Origin: Streptomyces venezuelae
GTDB lineage: Bacteria; Actinomycetota; Actinomycetes; Streptomycetales; Streptomycetaceae
Reading direction: 5' to 3'
NCBI RefSeq assembly: GCF_008642275.1
Contig: NZ_CP029189.1
Coordinates: 4,376,501-4,440,500, forward strand
Length of the DNA stretch: 64,000 nt
Positions within the stretch are counted from its first letter, which is position 1, and the number at the start of each line of letters is the position of its first letter. Under the pieces are notes generated by a model. That model saw only the letters and a list, made by a program, of their open reading frames with translations. It had not been told where the DNA came from and did no database searches. Position numbers and translations under genes: made by a program. Shown here piece by piece: positions 1 through 8,594 of the stretch.

Positions 1-652
1 CGCGGTCGCCGAGGAACAGCGCCTCGTCCACGTCATGGGTGACGAAGACGACGGTCGCGCCGGTGCCCGCCAGGACGTCCACGAGGAGGTCCTGCATCTC
101 GGCGCGGGTCTGGGCGTCGAGCGCCCCGAACGGTTCGTCCATGAGGACGGCGCGCGGGCGCGCGGCCAGGGCGCGGGCCAGCTGCACGCGCTGGCGCTGC
201 CCGCCCGAGAGCTGGTGCGGGAACTTGCGGGCGTGCCCGTCCAGGCCGACCCGCTCCAGCCACTGCCCTGCGGTCCGCCGCCGCTCGGCCCGGGCGTGCC
301 CGCGGATGGCGAGGGGCAGTTCGACGTTGGCCCGCACGGTGCGCCAGGGGAGCAGGGCGTCGTCCTGGAAGACCAGTGCCCGGTCGGCGTCCGGCCCGGT
401 GACGGGGCTGCCGTCCTGCTCCACGGCGCCGGCGAGCGGCGGCAGCAGCCCGGCCAGGGTGCGCAGCAGCGTGGACTTCCCGCAGCCGGACGGGCCGACG
501 ACGGTCAGGACCTCGCCCTCCTCGACGGCCAGGTCGATCTCGTCGAGCACCACGTTCCCGCGGTGCCCCAGCCGCACCGCGCGCAGCACGAGCCGGGCCC
601 CACGGGGCGCGGCGGCGCCCTTCCGGGCGGTCAGGGTGGTCGGTGCGGTCAC
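1..652 (-). CDS. ABC transporter ATP-binding protein, nitrate/sulfonate type (3' end off window)
   Basis: This is the ATPase of an importer of the nitrate/sulfonate/taurine class. Reading from the GTG at 652 I see Walker A GPSGCGKST, a Q-loop VFQDDALLPW, the signature LSGGQRQRVQLARAL, Walker B RAVLMDEPFGALD and the switch histidine in VTHDVDEAL, so all nucleotide-binding motifs are intact. About 217 codons are present and the C-terminus lies beyond the left edge. The GTG overlaps the permease stop by 4 bp (GTGA), which indicates translational coupling within one minus-strand operon. The substrate cannot be fixed from sequence; sulfonate- or nitrate-like anions are typical of the family. Confidence 0.93.
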   Translation of the reverse strand, partial: MTAPTTLTARKGAAAPRGARLVLRAVRLGHRGNVVLDEIDLAVEEGEVLTVVGPSGCGKSTLLRTLAGLLPPLAGAVEQDGSPVTGPDADRALVFQDDALLPWRTVRANVELPLAIRGHARAERRRTAGQWLERVGLDGHARKFPHQLSGGQRQRVQLARALAARPRAVLMDEPFGALDAQTRAEMQDLLVDVLAGTGATVVFVTHDVDEALFLGDR

Positions 653-1575
653 TTCTGCGTCCCTCCGGTGGTCGTGCCCAGCAGGGCTGCTGCCCTGCCC
701 GCCCTGCCCCCGCCGCCCGCGCTGCCCGGCTTCCCGCCGTCGCCGGCTCCCCACAGCGGCACCCGGGCCCGGCGCGGGGCCCGGGGCGCGGCGGCGGGGG
801 ACGCGGCCACGGTGGTGCGGGGGAGCCAGGACGTGAGGCGGCGGCCCAGCAGCTCGACGCCCGTCGTCGTCAGCCAGCCCAGCGCGCCGATGGTGACCAT
901 GCCGACGAAGACGCCGGGGTAGTCGATCACCGTGTAGTCCTGCCAGGTCCGGTACCCGACCCCGTACTCGCCGGAGATCATCTCGGCCGAGATCACACAG
1001 ATCCAGGCCACCCCGATACCGACCGACAGGCCCCCGAAGATGCCCGGCAGGGCCCCCGGCAGCACCACGGAGAAGAGGATCCGCGCCCGCCCGCCCCCCA
1101 TGGTCAGGACCGCCTCCTCCCACACCGGGCTCAGTGCCCCCACCGCGTGCCGCGTGGAGACCAGCACCGGGAAGAACGCGGCCGTGCAGGTGATGAACAC
1201 GATCCCCTGCTCGTTGGAGGGGAACAGCAGGATCGCCACCGGTACCAGCGCGATCGCCGGTACCGGACGCAGCACCTCCAGCAGCGGGCCCAGCACGTCG
1301 GCGGCGATCCGCGAGCGGGCGATCGCCGTGCCCACCGCCACGCCCAGGACCGCGGCGAGCGCGAACCCCGTCACGATCCTGCGCAGGCTGGAGGCCAGGT
1401 CCTGCCAGAAGGGCCCGGTCCCGGCCCGCTCGGCGAACGCCCCGGCGACCTCGCCCACCGTCGGGAACTGCTCGAAGCGCAGCCACAGGTTCACGTCCAG
1501 CGAGGTCAGCCCCTGCCACACGAGCAGGGCCGCGCCGAGCGAAGCCGCCCGCAGCAGCCAGCGGCCGCCCGTCAT
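649..1575 (-). CDS. ABC transporter permease (SsuC/TauC-like)
   Basis: This 308-aa inner-membrane permease has about six transmembrane segments. The EAA loop, where the ATPase docks, is recognisable as EEAVLTMGGGRARILFSVVLP. The open frame runs far upstream, but the ATG at 1575 is preferred: it overlaps the stop of the substrate-binding protein by 4 bp (ATGA), and the N-terminus MTGGRWLLRAASLGAALLVW begins directly with a hydrophobic helix. It would form the membrane channel with the downstream ATPase. The family is certain; the transported compound is not. Confidence 0.92.
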   Translation of the reverse strand: MTGGRWLLRAASLGAALLVWQGLTSLDVNLWLRFEQFPTVGEVAGAFAERAGTGPFWQDLASSLRRIVTGFALAAVLGVAVGTAIARSRIAADVLGPLLEVLRPVPAIALVPVAILLFPSNEQGIVFITCTAAFFPVLVSTRHAVGALSPVWEEAVLTMGGGRARILFSVVLPGALPGIFGGLSVGIGVAWICVISAEMISGEYGVGYRTWQDYTVIDYPGVFVGMVTIGALGWLTTTGVELLGRRLTSWLPRTTVAASPAAAPRAPRRARVPLWGAGDGGKPGSAGGGGRAGRAAALLGTTTGGTQK

Positions 1576-2918
1576 GACGCCAGTGCCCCGGCCTCGGCGA
1601 AGCTCACGACGCGCGCCCCGGATCCCTGGTGCGCCGCCGCGTACGCCTTCGCGCCCGCCGCCGTGACGAAGGCGCGCAGCTCCGGCCCCTCGGCGACCCA
1701 CACCGCCCTGTCCGCGAACCAGAGGGTGCCCGTCACCGCGTCCGGCACGTAGGCCGCCCGGACGTCGGCGCCGCGCGCCGCCTTCAGCAGCTCGCGCGGG
1801 GAGTCGAAGGACCGGGTGCGGGCCTCGCCCCTGAGCCACAGCTCGGGGCGGGCGGGCACCGCCTTGGGGTACTCCGCCGTTCCGGCCGCCACCCGGGCCA
1901 GGGGCTCCGGGTCCACGAAGGCGTCCACGTCCACGTCGCCGACCAGCTTGGCGTCCTTCAGCACCGGCACGTCCTGCTTCAGTGCCTCGATCAGCTCCGG
2001 GCGCAGGGCCGGGTCGAAGGTCGCGATGCCGTTCGCCCCGTTGTAGAGGTACACCACCTCCGCCGGCAGCCCGGTCTCCTTCGCTACCGACTCGGCGGCC
2101 GCGACCGGCTCGGCGCGCAGGTGGTCGGTGGCCCGGCGCTGGGCCCGCAGGAAGTCGTCGAGCACGCCGGCCCGCTCCTTCGCGAACTTCTCCCGCACGG
2201 TGACCCCGTGGAAGGTCGGCAGGTTCAGCTCGGCGCCGTCGTACAGGGCCTTGGCCCGGCCCTCGTAGGCCAGCTGCCCCGGCCACGCGACGAACTGCGA
2301 GAGGGCGTCGACACTGCCCGCCTGGAGTGCCGAAGCACCCACGCTGGGCTGCTGGTTGAGCTTCTCGATGCCGGCCGACGGGTCGATCCCGGCCCGCTGC
2401 AGTGCTCGTACCAGCGTGCCGTCGGCCGCCGAGCCGACGCTCGTCGACACCTTCCTGCCGCGCAGGTCGGCCAGTGACTCCAGCTTCGACTCCGGCGCGG
2501 TGACCACGGTGTTGAGGCCGCCGCGCAGGTTGTAGCCGGTCACGGAGACGAGGCGGGTGGGCTGCTTGAGCTCCTTGCCGCGGACCGCGTTGATGAGGAG
2601 CGGGAAGTCGCCCATCGAGCCGATGTCGATCTTCCCGGCGGCCATCTGGGCGGTGATGGGGGCGCCGGTGGCGTAGTCCTGCCATGCCACCTCGTAGGTG
2701 ACGCCGTCCTTCTTGCCGCGTGCGGCGAGCTCCTCCTCGAAGTAGCCGAGGGAGCGCAGCAGGGTGCCGGCGGTGACGGTGTTGATGGTCTTGGACTGGT
2801 AGCCGACGGTCACGGTGACCGTACGGGAGCCCGCCGCGCCGGCGGAGCCCGAGCAGGCCGTGGCCGTCGTGGCGAGGAGCAGGGCCAGCGCGACCGGCGC
2901 GAGTGCCTTCGTACGCAT
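1572..2918 (-). CDS. ABC transporter substrate-binding lipoprotein (NMT1/SsuA-like)
   Basis: This 448-aa solute-binding protein starts at the ATG at 2918. MRTKALAPVALALLLATTAT is a lipoprotein signal peptide, followed by the lipidated Cys in ATACSGS. The mature part resembles nitrate/sulfonate/thiamine-precursor binding proteins (VGYQSKTINT, GKIDIGSMGDFPLLIN, LRGRKVSTSVGSAADG). It would be anchored on the outer face of the membrane and deliver ligand to the permease. It follows the ferredoxin-like gene by 14 bp, so redox protein and transporter are probably co-expressed. At about 450 aa it is longer than the typical 320-350 aa of this family because of a C-terminal extension of roughly 100 residues. 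Confidence 0.9.
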   Translation of the reverse strand: MRTKALAPVALALLLATTATACSGSAGAAGSRTVTVTVGYQSKTINTVTAGTLLRSLGYFEEELAARGKKDGVTYEVAWQDYATGAPITAQMAAGKIDIGSMGDFPLLINAVRGKELKQPTRLVSVTGYNLRGGLNTVVTAPESKLESLADLRGRKVSTSVGSAADGTLVRALQRAGIDPSAGIEKLNQQPSVGASALQAGSVDALSQFVAWPGQLAYEGRAKALYDGAELNLPTFHGVTVREKFAKERAGVLDDFLRAQRRATDHLRAEPVAAAESVAKETGLPAEVVYLYNGANGIATFDPALRPELIEALKQDVPVLKDAKLVGDVDVDAFVDPEPLARVAAGTAEYPKAVPARPELWLRGEARTRSFDSPRELLKAARGADVRAAYVPDAVTGTLWFADRAVWVAEGPELRAFVTAAGAKAYAAAHQGSGARVVSFAEAGALAS

Positions 2919-2932
2919 GGGGAGGGGACCTT

Positions 2933-3160
2933 TCACCGGAGCAGGTAGGGCATGTTGACGGTGACCGCGCCGGTGGGACAGCGGGCGGCGCACGGGCCGC
3001 AGTACCAGCACTCGTCGACGTGCATGTAGGCCTTGCCGTCGTCCTCGCGGATCGCGAGCGAGTCGAGCGGACACATGTCGACGCAGAGCGTGCAGCCGTC
3101 GATGCACAGGGACTCGTCGATGGTCACGGGCACGTCGCCGCGCTGGGGGACCACAGGCAT
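2933..3160 (-). CDS. Small ferredoxin-like protein with two [4Fe-4S] motifs
   Basis: This 75-aa protein has eight cysteines in two clusters, CIDGCTLCVDMCP and CWYCGPCAARCP. The first has Cx3Cx2Cx3CP spacing instead of the usual Cx2 first spacing; the second is canonical. The run KAYMHVDECWYCGPC recalls the N-terminal half of adenylylsulfate reductase subunit B, and small proteins of this type usually partner a fumarate-reductase/AprA-like flavoprotein. No flavoprotein is in the window. Since the operon runs off the left edge, it may lie there (inference). It is the first gene of the transporter operon after the GntR regulator. Confidence 0.88.
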   Translation of the reverse strand: MPVVPQRGDVPVTIDESLCIDGCTLCVDMCPLDSLAIREDDGKAYMHVDECWYCGPCAARCPTGAVTVNMPYLLR

Positions 3161-3201
3161 GGCTGTCTCCAGGAAGGTGGGTACGTTCGGTGTCGGGGAG
3201 C

Positions 3202-3972
3202 TCAGAGGGAGCGGCGCAGCAGGCCGCTCATGGTGATCCGGTCGCCCCGGAAGCGGATGAACTCCAGGTCGACGGGCCGGCCGTCGCCCAGGTGGGTGAG
3301 CCGCTCCAGCATCAGGACGGCGGCCCCGCGCGGGGCCTGGAGGACGGCGGCGGAGTGCGCGTCGGCGTTGACGGCCTCAAGGGTGATCTCGGCGTGACCG
3401 AGGGGCTGCCCGGTCAGCTGCTCCAGGAGCCGGAAGACGTCGGTGTTCTCCAGGTCGCAGCCCAGCAGTCCGGTGCCGATGTCCATCGGGACGTAGGTGA
3501 GGTCGAGGGAGAGCGGCAGCCCGTTCAGGCGCCGCAGCCGTTCGATGTAGAGCACGTCGGCGTGCTCGGGCAGGCCGAGCCGCCCGGCGACGGGGGCGGG
3601 GGCGCGGACGGGGCCGACGGTGCGGACCTCGTTGGTCACCCGGCCGTGCTCGAGCAGGGTCTCGGCCAGGCCTTGCAGGCGGTCCAGGCCGTGGGGGTAC
3701 TTCTCGCAGACCACGACGGTGCCCACGCCCGGTCGGCGCTCGACGAGCCGCTCGCCGCGCAGCAGGTCCAGGGCCTGGCGGACGGTGTTGCGGCCGGCGC
3801 CGTAGGAGTCGGCGAGTTCGCCCTCCAGGGGGAGGACCCCGCCGGGGTAGCCGCCGGCCAGGATCTGGTGGCGCAGCAGGTCGGCGAGCTGCCGTGCCTG
3901 GTCCGCGCGCAGTCGCCGCCGGCGCGCGGCGGCGACCGGGACGGTGTGCGTGGCGGTTCGTTCGGCTGGCAT
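3202..3972 (-). CDS. GntR-family transcriptional regulator, HutC/UTRA subfamily
   Basis: This 256-aa regulator has an N-terminal winged helix-turn-helix (about residues 25-90: LADSYGAGRNTVRQALDLLRGERLVERRPGVGT) and a C-terminal UTRA ligand-binding domain. The end ITMSGLLRRSL and the stretch LYIERLRRLNGLPLSLDLTY are typical of HutC-like members. It lies 41 bp upstream of the ferredoxin/ABC transporter genes on the same strand and is the likely local regulator, responding to the imported substrate or a metabolite. The upstream gene fahA is separated from it by a strong terminator. Confidence 0.92.
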   Translation of the reverse strand: MPAERTATHTVPVAAARRRRLRADQARQLADLLRHQILAGGYPGGVLPLEGELADSYGAGRNTVRQALDLLRGERLVERRPGVGTVVVCEKYPHGLDRLQGLAETLLEHGRVTNEVRTVGPVRAPAPVAGRLGLPEHADVLYIERLRRLNGLPLSLDLTYVPMDIGTGLLGCDLENTDVFRLLEQLTGQPLGHAEITLEAVNADAHSAAVLQAPRGAAVLMLERLTHLGDGRPVDLEFIRFRGDRITMSGLLRRSL

Positions 3973-4064
3973 GGCAGGGAACGTACCGGCGGCCCGGCGC
4001 CGGTGGTGTTGCCGCAGTGTTGCGCCACCTGACGGCGCTTGCGCAAGGCTCTGAGCTGCGGTTT

Positions 4065-4098
4065 CGGCGGGGTGGCAGAAAGATCCGCCACCCCGCCG
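4065..4098 (-). terminator. Hairpin terminator of fahA
   Basis: A perfect 12-bp inverted repeat (4065-4076 with 4087-4098) with a 10-nt loop lies just past the fahA stop codon on the minus strand and upstream of the GntR gene. Confidence 0.75.
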
Positions 4099-4111
4099 AC
4101 CAAGGCGTGGA

Positions 4112-5335
4112 CTAGCGCGATCCCACGATGCGGCCGGTGACCTCGCCGAGGCCGACGCGCGTGCCGTCCGGGCCGGGGGCCCAGGCGGTGAGGGTGACGG
4201 TGTCCCCGTCCTCCAGGAAGGTGCGCTTGCCGTCGGCGAGCTCGATGGCGTCGCGGCCGTTCCAGGTGAGCTCCAGCAGCGAGCCGCGCTGGCCGACCTC
4301 GGGACCGCTGACGGTGCCGGAGCCGAAGACGTCGCCGGTGCGCAGGGAGGCGCCGTTGACGGTCATGTGGGCGAGCTGCTGGGCGGCCGTCCAGTACATG
4401 GTGGCGAAGGGCGGCTGCGCCACCTCCTGGCCGTTGATGGAGACGGCGATGTGCAGGTCGAAGCCGCCGGGCCGGTCGAGGCCGGAGTCGTCCAGGTAGG
4501 GCTGGAGCGGGAAGTCCCGGGCGGGAGGGGCGACGCGGGCCGCGTCGAGGGCCTCCAGCGGGGTCACCCATGCGGAGACGGAGGTGGCGAAGGACTTGCC
4601 CAGGAAGGGGCCGAGCGGCACGTACTCCCAGGCCTGGATGTCGCGCGCCGACCAGTCGTTGAGCAGGAACAGCCCGAAGACGTGCTCCTCGAAGTCGCCC
4701 AGTGCCACCGGGCGGCCCAGCTCGGAGGGGGTGCCGACGACGAAGCCGACCTCGGCCTCGATGTCGAGCTTGACGGAGGGCCCGAAGACGGGCGCCGGGT
4801 CGGAGGGCGCCTTGCGCTGGCCGCTGGGGCGTACGACGTCGGTGCCCGAGACCACGATCGTGCCGGAGCGGCCGTGGTAACCGATCGGCAGGTGCTTCCA
4901 GTTGGGGGTCAGCGCGTCGCCGTCCGGGCGGAACATCCTGCCGACGTTGGTGGCGTGGTGCTCGCTCGCGTAGAAGTCGACGTAGTCGGCGACCTCGTAC
5001 GGCAGGTGCAGGGTGACCTCGTCGAGCGGCACCAGGTGCGGCTCGACGGTGGGGCGGTGGCCGGGGTCGGTGACCCAGGCGGTCAGCGCGCGGCGCACGT
5101 CGCGCCAGGCGGTGTGGCCGGCGCCCAGCAGCGGGTTGAGGGAGGACCGCCCGAGCAGGTCCGCGAAGGGGGAGCCGAGCGCGGCCGCGGCCGCCCCCGC
5201 GTCGAGGACGTGTCCGCCGATGCGTACGCCGACCCGCCGCCGGTCGTCCTCGGCGGTCGAGAAGACGCCGTAGGGGAGGTTGTGCGGCCCGAACGGGTCG
5301 CCCTCGGGGACATCGAGGGGGCTCTGCTGGGGCAT
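4112..5335 (-). CDS. fahA: Fumarylacetoacetase
   Basis: This 407-aa enzyme catalyses the last step of tyrosine/homogentisate breakdown, splitting fumarylacetoacetate to fumarate and acetoacetate. Metal and catalytic motifs match the FAH family: D120 and H127 in VDFYASEHHATNVGRMF, the metal-binding glutamates in DIEAEVGFVVG, and NDWSARDIQAWEYVPLGPF. Length is close to eukaryotic FAH (about 420). It is transcribed alone: a 339-bp non-coding region lies upstream and a 12-bp hairpin directly downstream. No other homogentisate-pathway gene is adjacent. Confidence 0.95.
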   Translation of the reverse strand: MPQQSPLDVPEGDPFGPHNLPYGVFSTAEDDRRRVGVRIGGHVLDAGAAAAALGSPFADLLGRSSLNPLLGAGHTAWRDVRRALTAWVTDPGHRPTVEPHLVPLDEVTLHLPYEVADYVDFYASEHHATNVGRMFRPDGDALTPNWKHLPIGYHGRSGTIVVSGTDVVRPSGQRKAPSDPAPVFGPSVKLDIEAEVGFVVGTPSELGRPVALGDFEEHVFGLFLLNDWSARDIQAWEYVPLGPFLGKSFATSVSAWVTPLEALDAARVAPPARDFPLQPYLDDSGLDRPGGFDLHIAVSINGQEVAQPPFATMYWTAAQQLAHMTVNGASLRTGDVFGSGTVSGPEVGQRGSLLELTWNGRDAIELADGKRTFLEDGDTVTLTAWAPGPDGTRVGLGEVTGRIVGSR

Positions 5336-5674
5336 GGGGTACTGCCTCGCTTTCGACGCGGTCCGGGGGTGTCCCGGTAGACACGGTGCGGCACACGCTA
5401 CTCAGGATCCCGCGGGAACGCGCGGGTACCCGGTCGGAGATGAAACACACCTCGGGACGACGCCTGTGGTCAGGTATCCACAGTTCCGGTCATATCTGAT
5501 CTTTTCGTGCGTGCCGCTGATCGGGGGCTCTACGGTCGGAGTTGTGTACTTCCCTGCCCTGCCCCGGCCCCGCCCGACGCGGGAGCGCGTCAAAGTGACG
5601 GATGGGGCGTGGGGGAGGCCGGATTCGCGCTCTATTTGTAGGACTTGTCCAAAGGGGTCCGTATCCTAGGCGCC
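5336..5674. other. Divergent intergenic region between fahA and the HAD gene
   Basis: 339 bp without a convincing gene. It must hold the promoters of fahA (minus) and of the HAD gene (plus). Local GC is lower around 5462-5520 and again at 5630-5668. Apart from the TATCCT box described separately I see no clear operator. Confidence 0.6.
5662..5667 (+). promoter_or_regulatory. Candidate -10 box for a leaderless HAD transcript
   Basis: TATCCT matches TANNNT and ends 7 nt before the GTG at 5675, so transcription would begin at or next to the start codon. No good -35 hexamer was found at 17-18 bp. Confidence 0.45.
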
Positions 5675-6493
5675 GTGACTTCCGCCCCGCCTCCCGCCCT
5701 TCCCTACGCCTTGATCGCCACAGACCTGGACGGGACTCTGCTGAAAGCCGGGGACACCGTCTCCGCCCGCTCGTACGAGGCGCTCGCGAGGGCGCGCGCG
5801 GCCGGCGCCCAGCACATCATCGTCACCGGGCGCCCCGTCCCCCAGGTCCGGCACGTCCTGGACCGCCTCGGCTACACGGGGCTCGCGGTGTGCGGGCAGG
5901 GCGCGCAGGTGTATGACGCGGCGCGCGGGCGCCTGCTGCACTCCGTGTCCATGGACCGCGAGCTCGCCGACGTGGCCCTCGGCAAGATCGAGGCGGAGAT
6001 CGGCGAGGTCTACGCGGCCGTCAACCAGGAGGGCCTGGACGCGGAGATGCTGATAGGGCCGGGCTACCGGATGTGGCACCCCCACCTTCCGACGGTCCGC
6101 GTCCCGCGGCGCTGCGACCTGTGGTCGGCGCCGATCAACAAGGTGCTGCTCCAGCACCCGGAGCTGGACGACGACGAGCTGACCCGGGTGGCGCGCTCGG
6201 TGGTCGGCCACCTGGTGAACGTCACGATGGCGGGCGAGCACACGGTGGAGCTCCAGCCGCCGGGCATCGACAAGGCCAGCGGGCTCGCCCGGGCCGCGGC
6301 CGTCCTCGGCGTCGGCCCGTCGGGGACGATCGCCTTCGGGGACATGCCGAACGACATCCCGATGTTCGCGTGGGCGGCGCACGGGGTGGCGATGGCCAAC
6401 TCCCACCACGAGCTGGTGGCGGTGGCCGACGAGATCACCCTCTCGAACGAGGACGACGGCATCGCGGTGGTCCTGGAGCGGTTGTTCGGCTGA
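5675..6493 (+). CDS. HAD-superfamily phosphatase (Cof type)
   Basis: This 272-aa HAD hydrolase has motif I DLDGTLL near the N-terminus, a motif III lysine in APINKVLL, and motif IV FGDMPNDIPMF, with a Cof-type cap between. Members dephosphorylate small sugar or nucleotide phosphates in the cytoplasm. The frame can be extended to a TTG at 5645, but the GTG at 5675 (VTSAPPPALPYALIATDLDG) is preferred because a TANNNT box sits 7 nt upstream and would be inside the longer gene. The substrate is unknown. It converges on the CocE-type hydrolase. Confidence 0.88.
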   Translation: MTSAPPPALPYALIATDLDGTLLKAGDTVSARSYEALARARAAGAQHIIVTGRPVPQVRHVLDRLGYTGLAVCGQGAQVYDAARGRLLHSVSMDRELADVALGKIEAEIGEVYAAVNQEGLDAEMLIGPGYRMWHPHLPTVRVPRRCDLWSAPINKVLLQHPELDDDELTRVARSVVGHLVNVTMAGEHTVELQPPGIDKASGLARAAAVLGVGPSGTIAFGDMPNDIPMFAWAAHGVAMANSHHELVAVADEITLSNEDDGIAVVLERLFG

Positions 6494-6542
6494 CCGCCGG
6501 TCGCGGGGTCCGGGGCGGCGTCCCGGAGCCGCCCGCCAGGGC

Positions 6543-6614
6543 GGTTCGACCCGCTCAGCCCGCCGCGCGCGGCAGCCTGGTTCGACCGGCTCAGCCCGCC
6601 GCGCGCGGCAGCCG
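6543..6614. repeat. 36-bp tandem duplication at the 3' end of the hydrolase gene
   Basis: Two near-identical 36-bp units (6543-6578 and 6579-6614) differ at about two positions. The second unit contains the stop codon of the hydrolase (6591-6593), so the last codons and stop are duplicated immediately downstream. Confidence 0.85.
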
Positions 6615-8594
6615 GCGTTCCCACGTCCGGTGGAAGACCACCTCGTCCCCCTCCTTGCACACCACCTCGTTCGACGTCAGGAAGCCGCCCTCGTCGCAAC
6701 GGATCTCCGAGCGCGTCTCCACCCGCGCGTCCCAGCCCAGTTCCGGCCGGTGGAGCCGGATCCGCCACCGCGACCGGGCCCGCGCGGACAGCGCGTCCGC
6801 GTCCTGGATCTCGTACACCTCCTGCGCGTCCTCGTCGTACTCCAGCCCGTCCGGGTACACCCGGGTGCCCCCGTACCGCGGGTCCACCTCCAGCCGCCAC
6901 CGCCCGCGCGCGACGTCCCGTACGACCAGCCGTTCCGGACGCGGTTCGTCCAGCGTCGCCGGGAAGACCACACCCAGCGGCTGCGCCTGCTCCGGGGCCT
7001 CGAAGACCACCCCGCCGTCCGCCGCGGAGCCCGCCCGCACCGGCAGGGTCAGCGCGCTGCCCGCGGGATCCAGGGTCCAGCCGGCCTCGGACCCGGCCCG
7101 CGGCCAGATCCACGGCCAGTAGGCGGAGGACACGGCGAGCCGGATCCGGTGGCCCGGCGCGAAGGCGTGGCCGATGCCGTTCAGCTCGAAGGCGACGTCC
7201 TCGTACGAGCCCACCGGCCAGGGCAGCGCCCGGTCGCGGCCGCGGCGCGCGGACAGGTTCAGCGCGCCCCGCGTGACCAGCGTCGAGGAGCCGTCCGGGG
7301 CCACGTCGCACAGCCGGGCGACCACCTGCCCGTACGGCACGTCGAGCCGCAGCCGCAGGGTCACCGACGGCCGGCCCAGGATCTCCACCGGCTCCTCGTG
7401 CCCCACCGGGAACTCGAAGCAGGCCGACTTCGCGTCCTCCTCCCGCTGGTCCGGCGGCAGGTCGGCGTCGTTGCCGAAGGGGAAGAAGCGTCCCGCGTCC
7501 AGCCCGGTGTGCTGCGGGGAGGCCACCGCCACCGGCGCGCCCTGGAACACGTAAGGGACGGGGATGACGGACGCCGACGGCCAGGACTTCTCGCCGACCC
7601 AGCGGCCGGGTAGCTCCTCGTACACCGTCGCGGGCGGGTGCGAGTCGCTGATCCAGGCGCGCAGCAGCGGCTCCTCCATCACCCCGTTGGCCGCGCCCTT
7701 CAGCCAGTGGTCCCACCAGCGCAGGGTCTCCTGCAGGAAGCCGATGGCCGGTCCCGGCGGCAGGCCGCGGTCCGGGTACTGGTGCGACCAGGGGCCGATC
7801 AGGCCCCGTACGCGGGCGGACGGCAGGTGTTCGGTCAGCCGCAGCACGGTGTCCCGGTACGGGTCGTGCCAGCCGCCGACCGCGAGCACGGCGGCGCGGA
7901 CGGCCGTGTAGTCCTCGCAGACGCTGCCGTGGCGCCAGTAGGCGTCGCGCGTCTGGTGGGAGAGCCAGGTGTGGACGAGGGGTTCCACCGCCTCCAGCCG
8001 GTCCAGCCACTGCCGGCGCCAGTCGTCGCCGGCGAACCGCGGGTCCGGCGGGCGGGAGGCGAAGGCCAGCATGGTCGCCGCCCATGCGTGCATGTCCACG
8101 GCGAGCACCGAGCCGCCCATGTAGTGCACGTCGTTGTCGTACCGGTCGTCCGTCGAGCAGACGGTCACGATCGCCTTGAGCGGTTCGGGGGCCAGCGCCG
8201 CGATCTGGAGGGCGTTGGACCCGCCCCATGAGATCCCGAACATCCCCACCGACCCCGTGCACCACTCCTGCGCCGCCAGCCACTCCACCACCGCGACCCC
8301 GTCGGCCAGCTCGCGGGCGTCGTACTCGTCGCCCGGTCGGCCCCCGCTGCAGCCGTGGCCGCGCACGTCCACCCGTACGGAGGCGTAGCCGTGCCCCGCG
8401 TACCAGGGGTGACGCTGCTGGTCGCGCGGCGCGGTCCAGTCGGTGAGCCGGTACGGGAGGTACTCCAGCAGGGCCGGCACCGGCTCGTCCGTCACCGGGC
8501 GCCAGATCCGGGCGTACAGTTCGACGCCGTCGGGCAGCGGGATCCGGACATCCTCGTGGGTGGTGCCGTACGGGAAGTCGGTACGGATGATCAT
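6591..8594 (-). CDS. CocE/NonD-family alpha/beta hydrolase (X-Pro dipeptidyl-peptidase-like)
   Basis: This 667-aa serine hydrolase starts at the ATG at 8594. The nucleophile is S122 in VGMFGISWGGSNALQ; the oxyanion/early motif is VRVDVRGHGCSGG. A C-terminal jelly-roll domain (about residues 380-660, with DLPPDQREEDAKSACFEF onward) is typical of X-Pro dipeptidyl peptidases and cocaine esterase. No signal peptide is visible, so it should be cytoplasmic. The substrate (acyl ester or N-terminal dipeptide) cannot be assigned. The gene is monocistronic and convergent with the HAD gene. Confidence 0.92.
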   Translation of the reverse strand: MIIRTDFPYGTTHEDVRIPLPDGVELYARIWRPVTDEPVPALLEYLPYRLTDWTAPRDQQRHPWYAGHGYASVRVDVRGHGCSGGRPGDEYDARELADGVAVVEWLAAQEWCTGSVGMFGISWGGSNALQIAALAPEPLKAIVTVCSTDDRYDNDVHYMGGSVLAVDMHAWAATMLAFASRPPDPRFAGDDWRRQWLDRLEAVEPLVHTWLSHQTRDAYWRHGSVCEDYTAVRAAVLAVGGWHDPYRDTVLRLTEHLPSARVRGLIGPWSHQYPDRGLPPGPAIGFLQETLRWWDHWLKGAANGVMEEPLLRAWISDSHPPATVYEELPGRWVGEKSWPSASVIPVPYVFQGAPVAVASPQHTGLDAGRFFPFGNDADLPPDQREEDAKSACFEFPVGHEEPVEILGRPSVTLRLRLDVPYGQVVARLCDVAPDGSSTLVTRGALNLSARRGRDRALPWPVGSYEDVAFELNGIGHAFAPGHRIRLAVSSAYWPWIWPRAGSEAGWTLDPAGSALTLPVRAGSAADGGVVFEAPEQAQPLGVVFPATLDEPRPERLVVRDVARGRWRLEVDPRYGGTRVYPDGLEYDEDAQEVYEIQDADALSARARSRWRIRLHRPELGWDARVETRSEIRCDEGGFLTSNEVVCKEGDEVVFHRTWERRLPRAAG

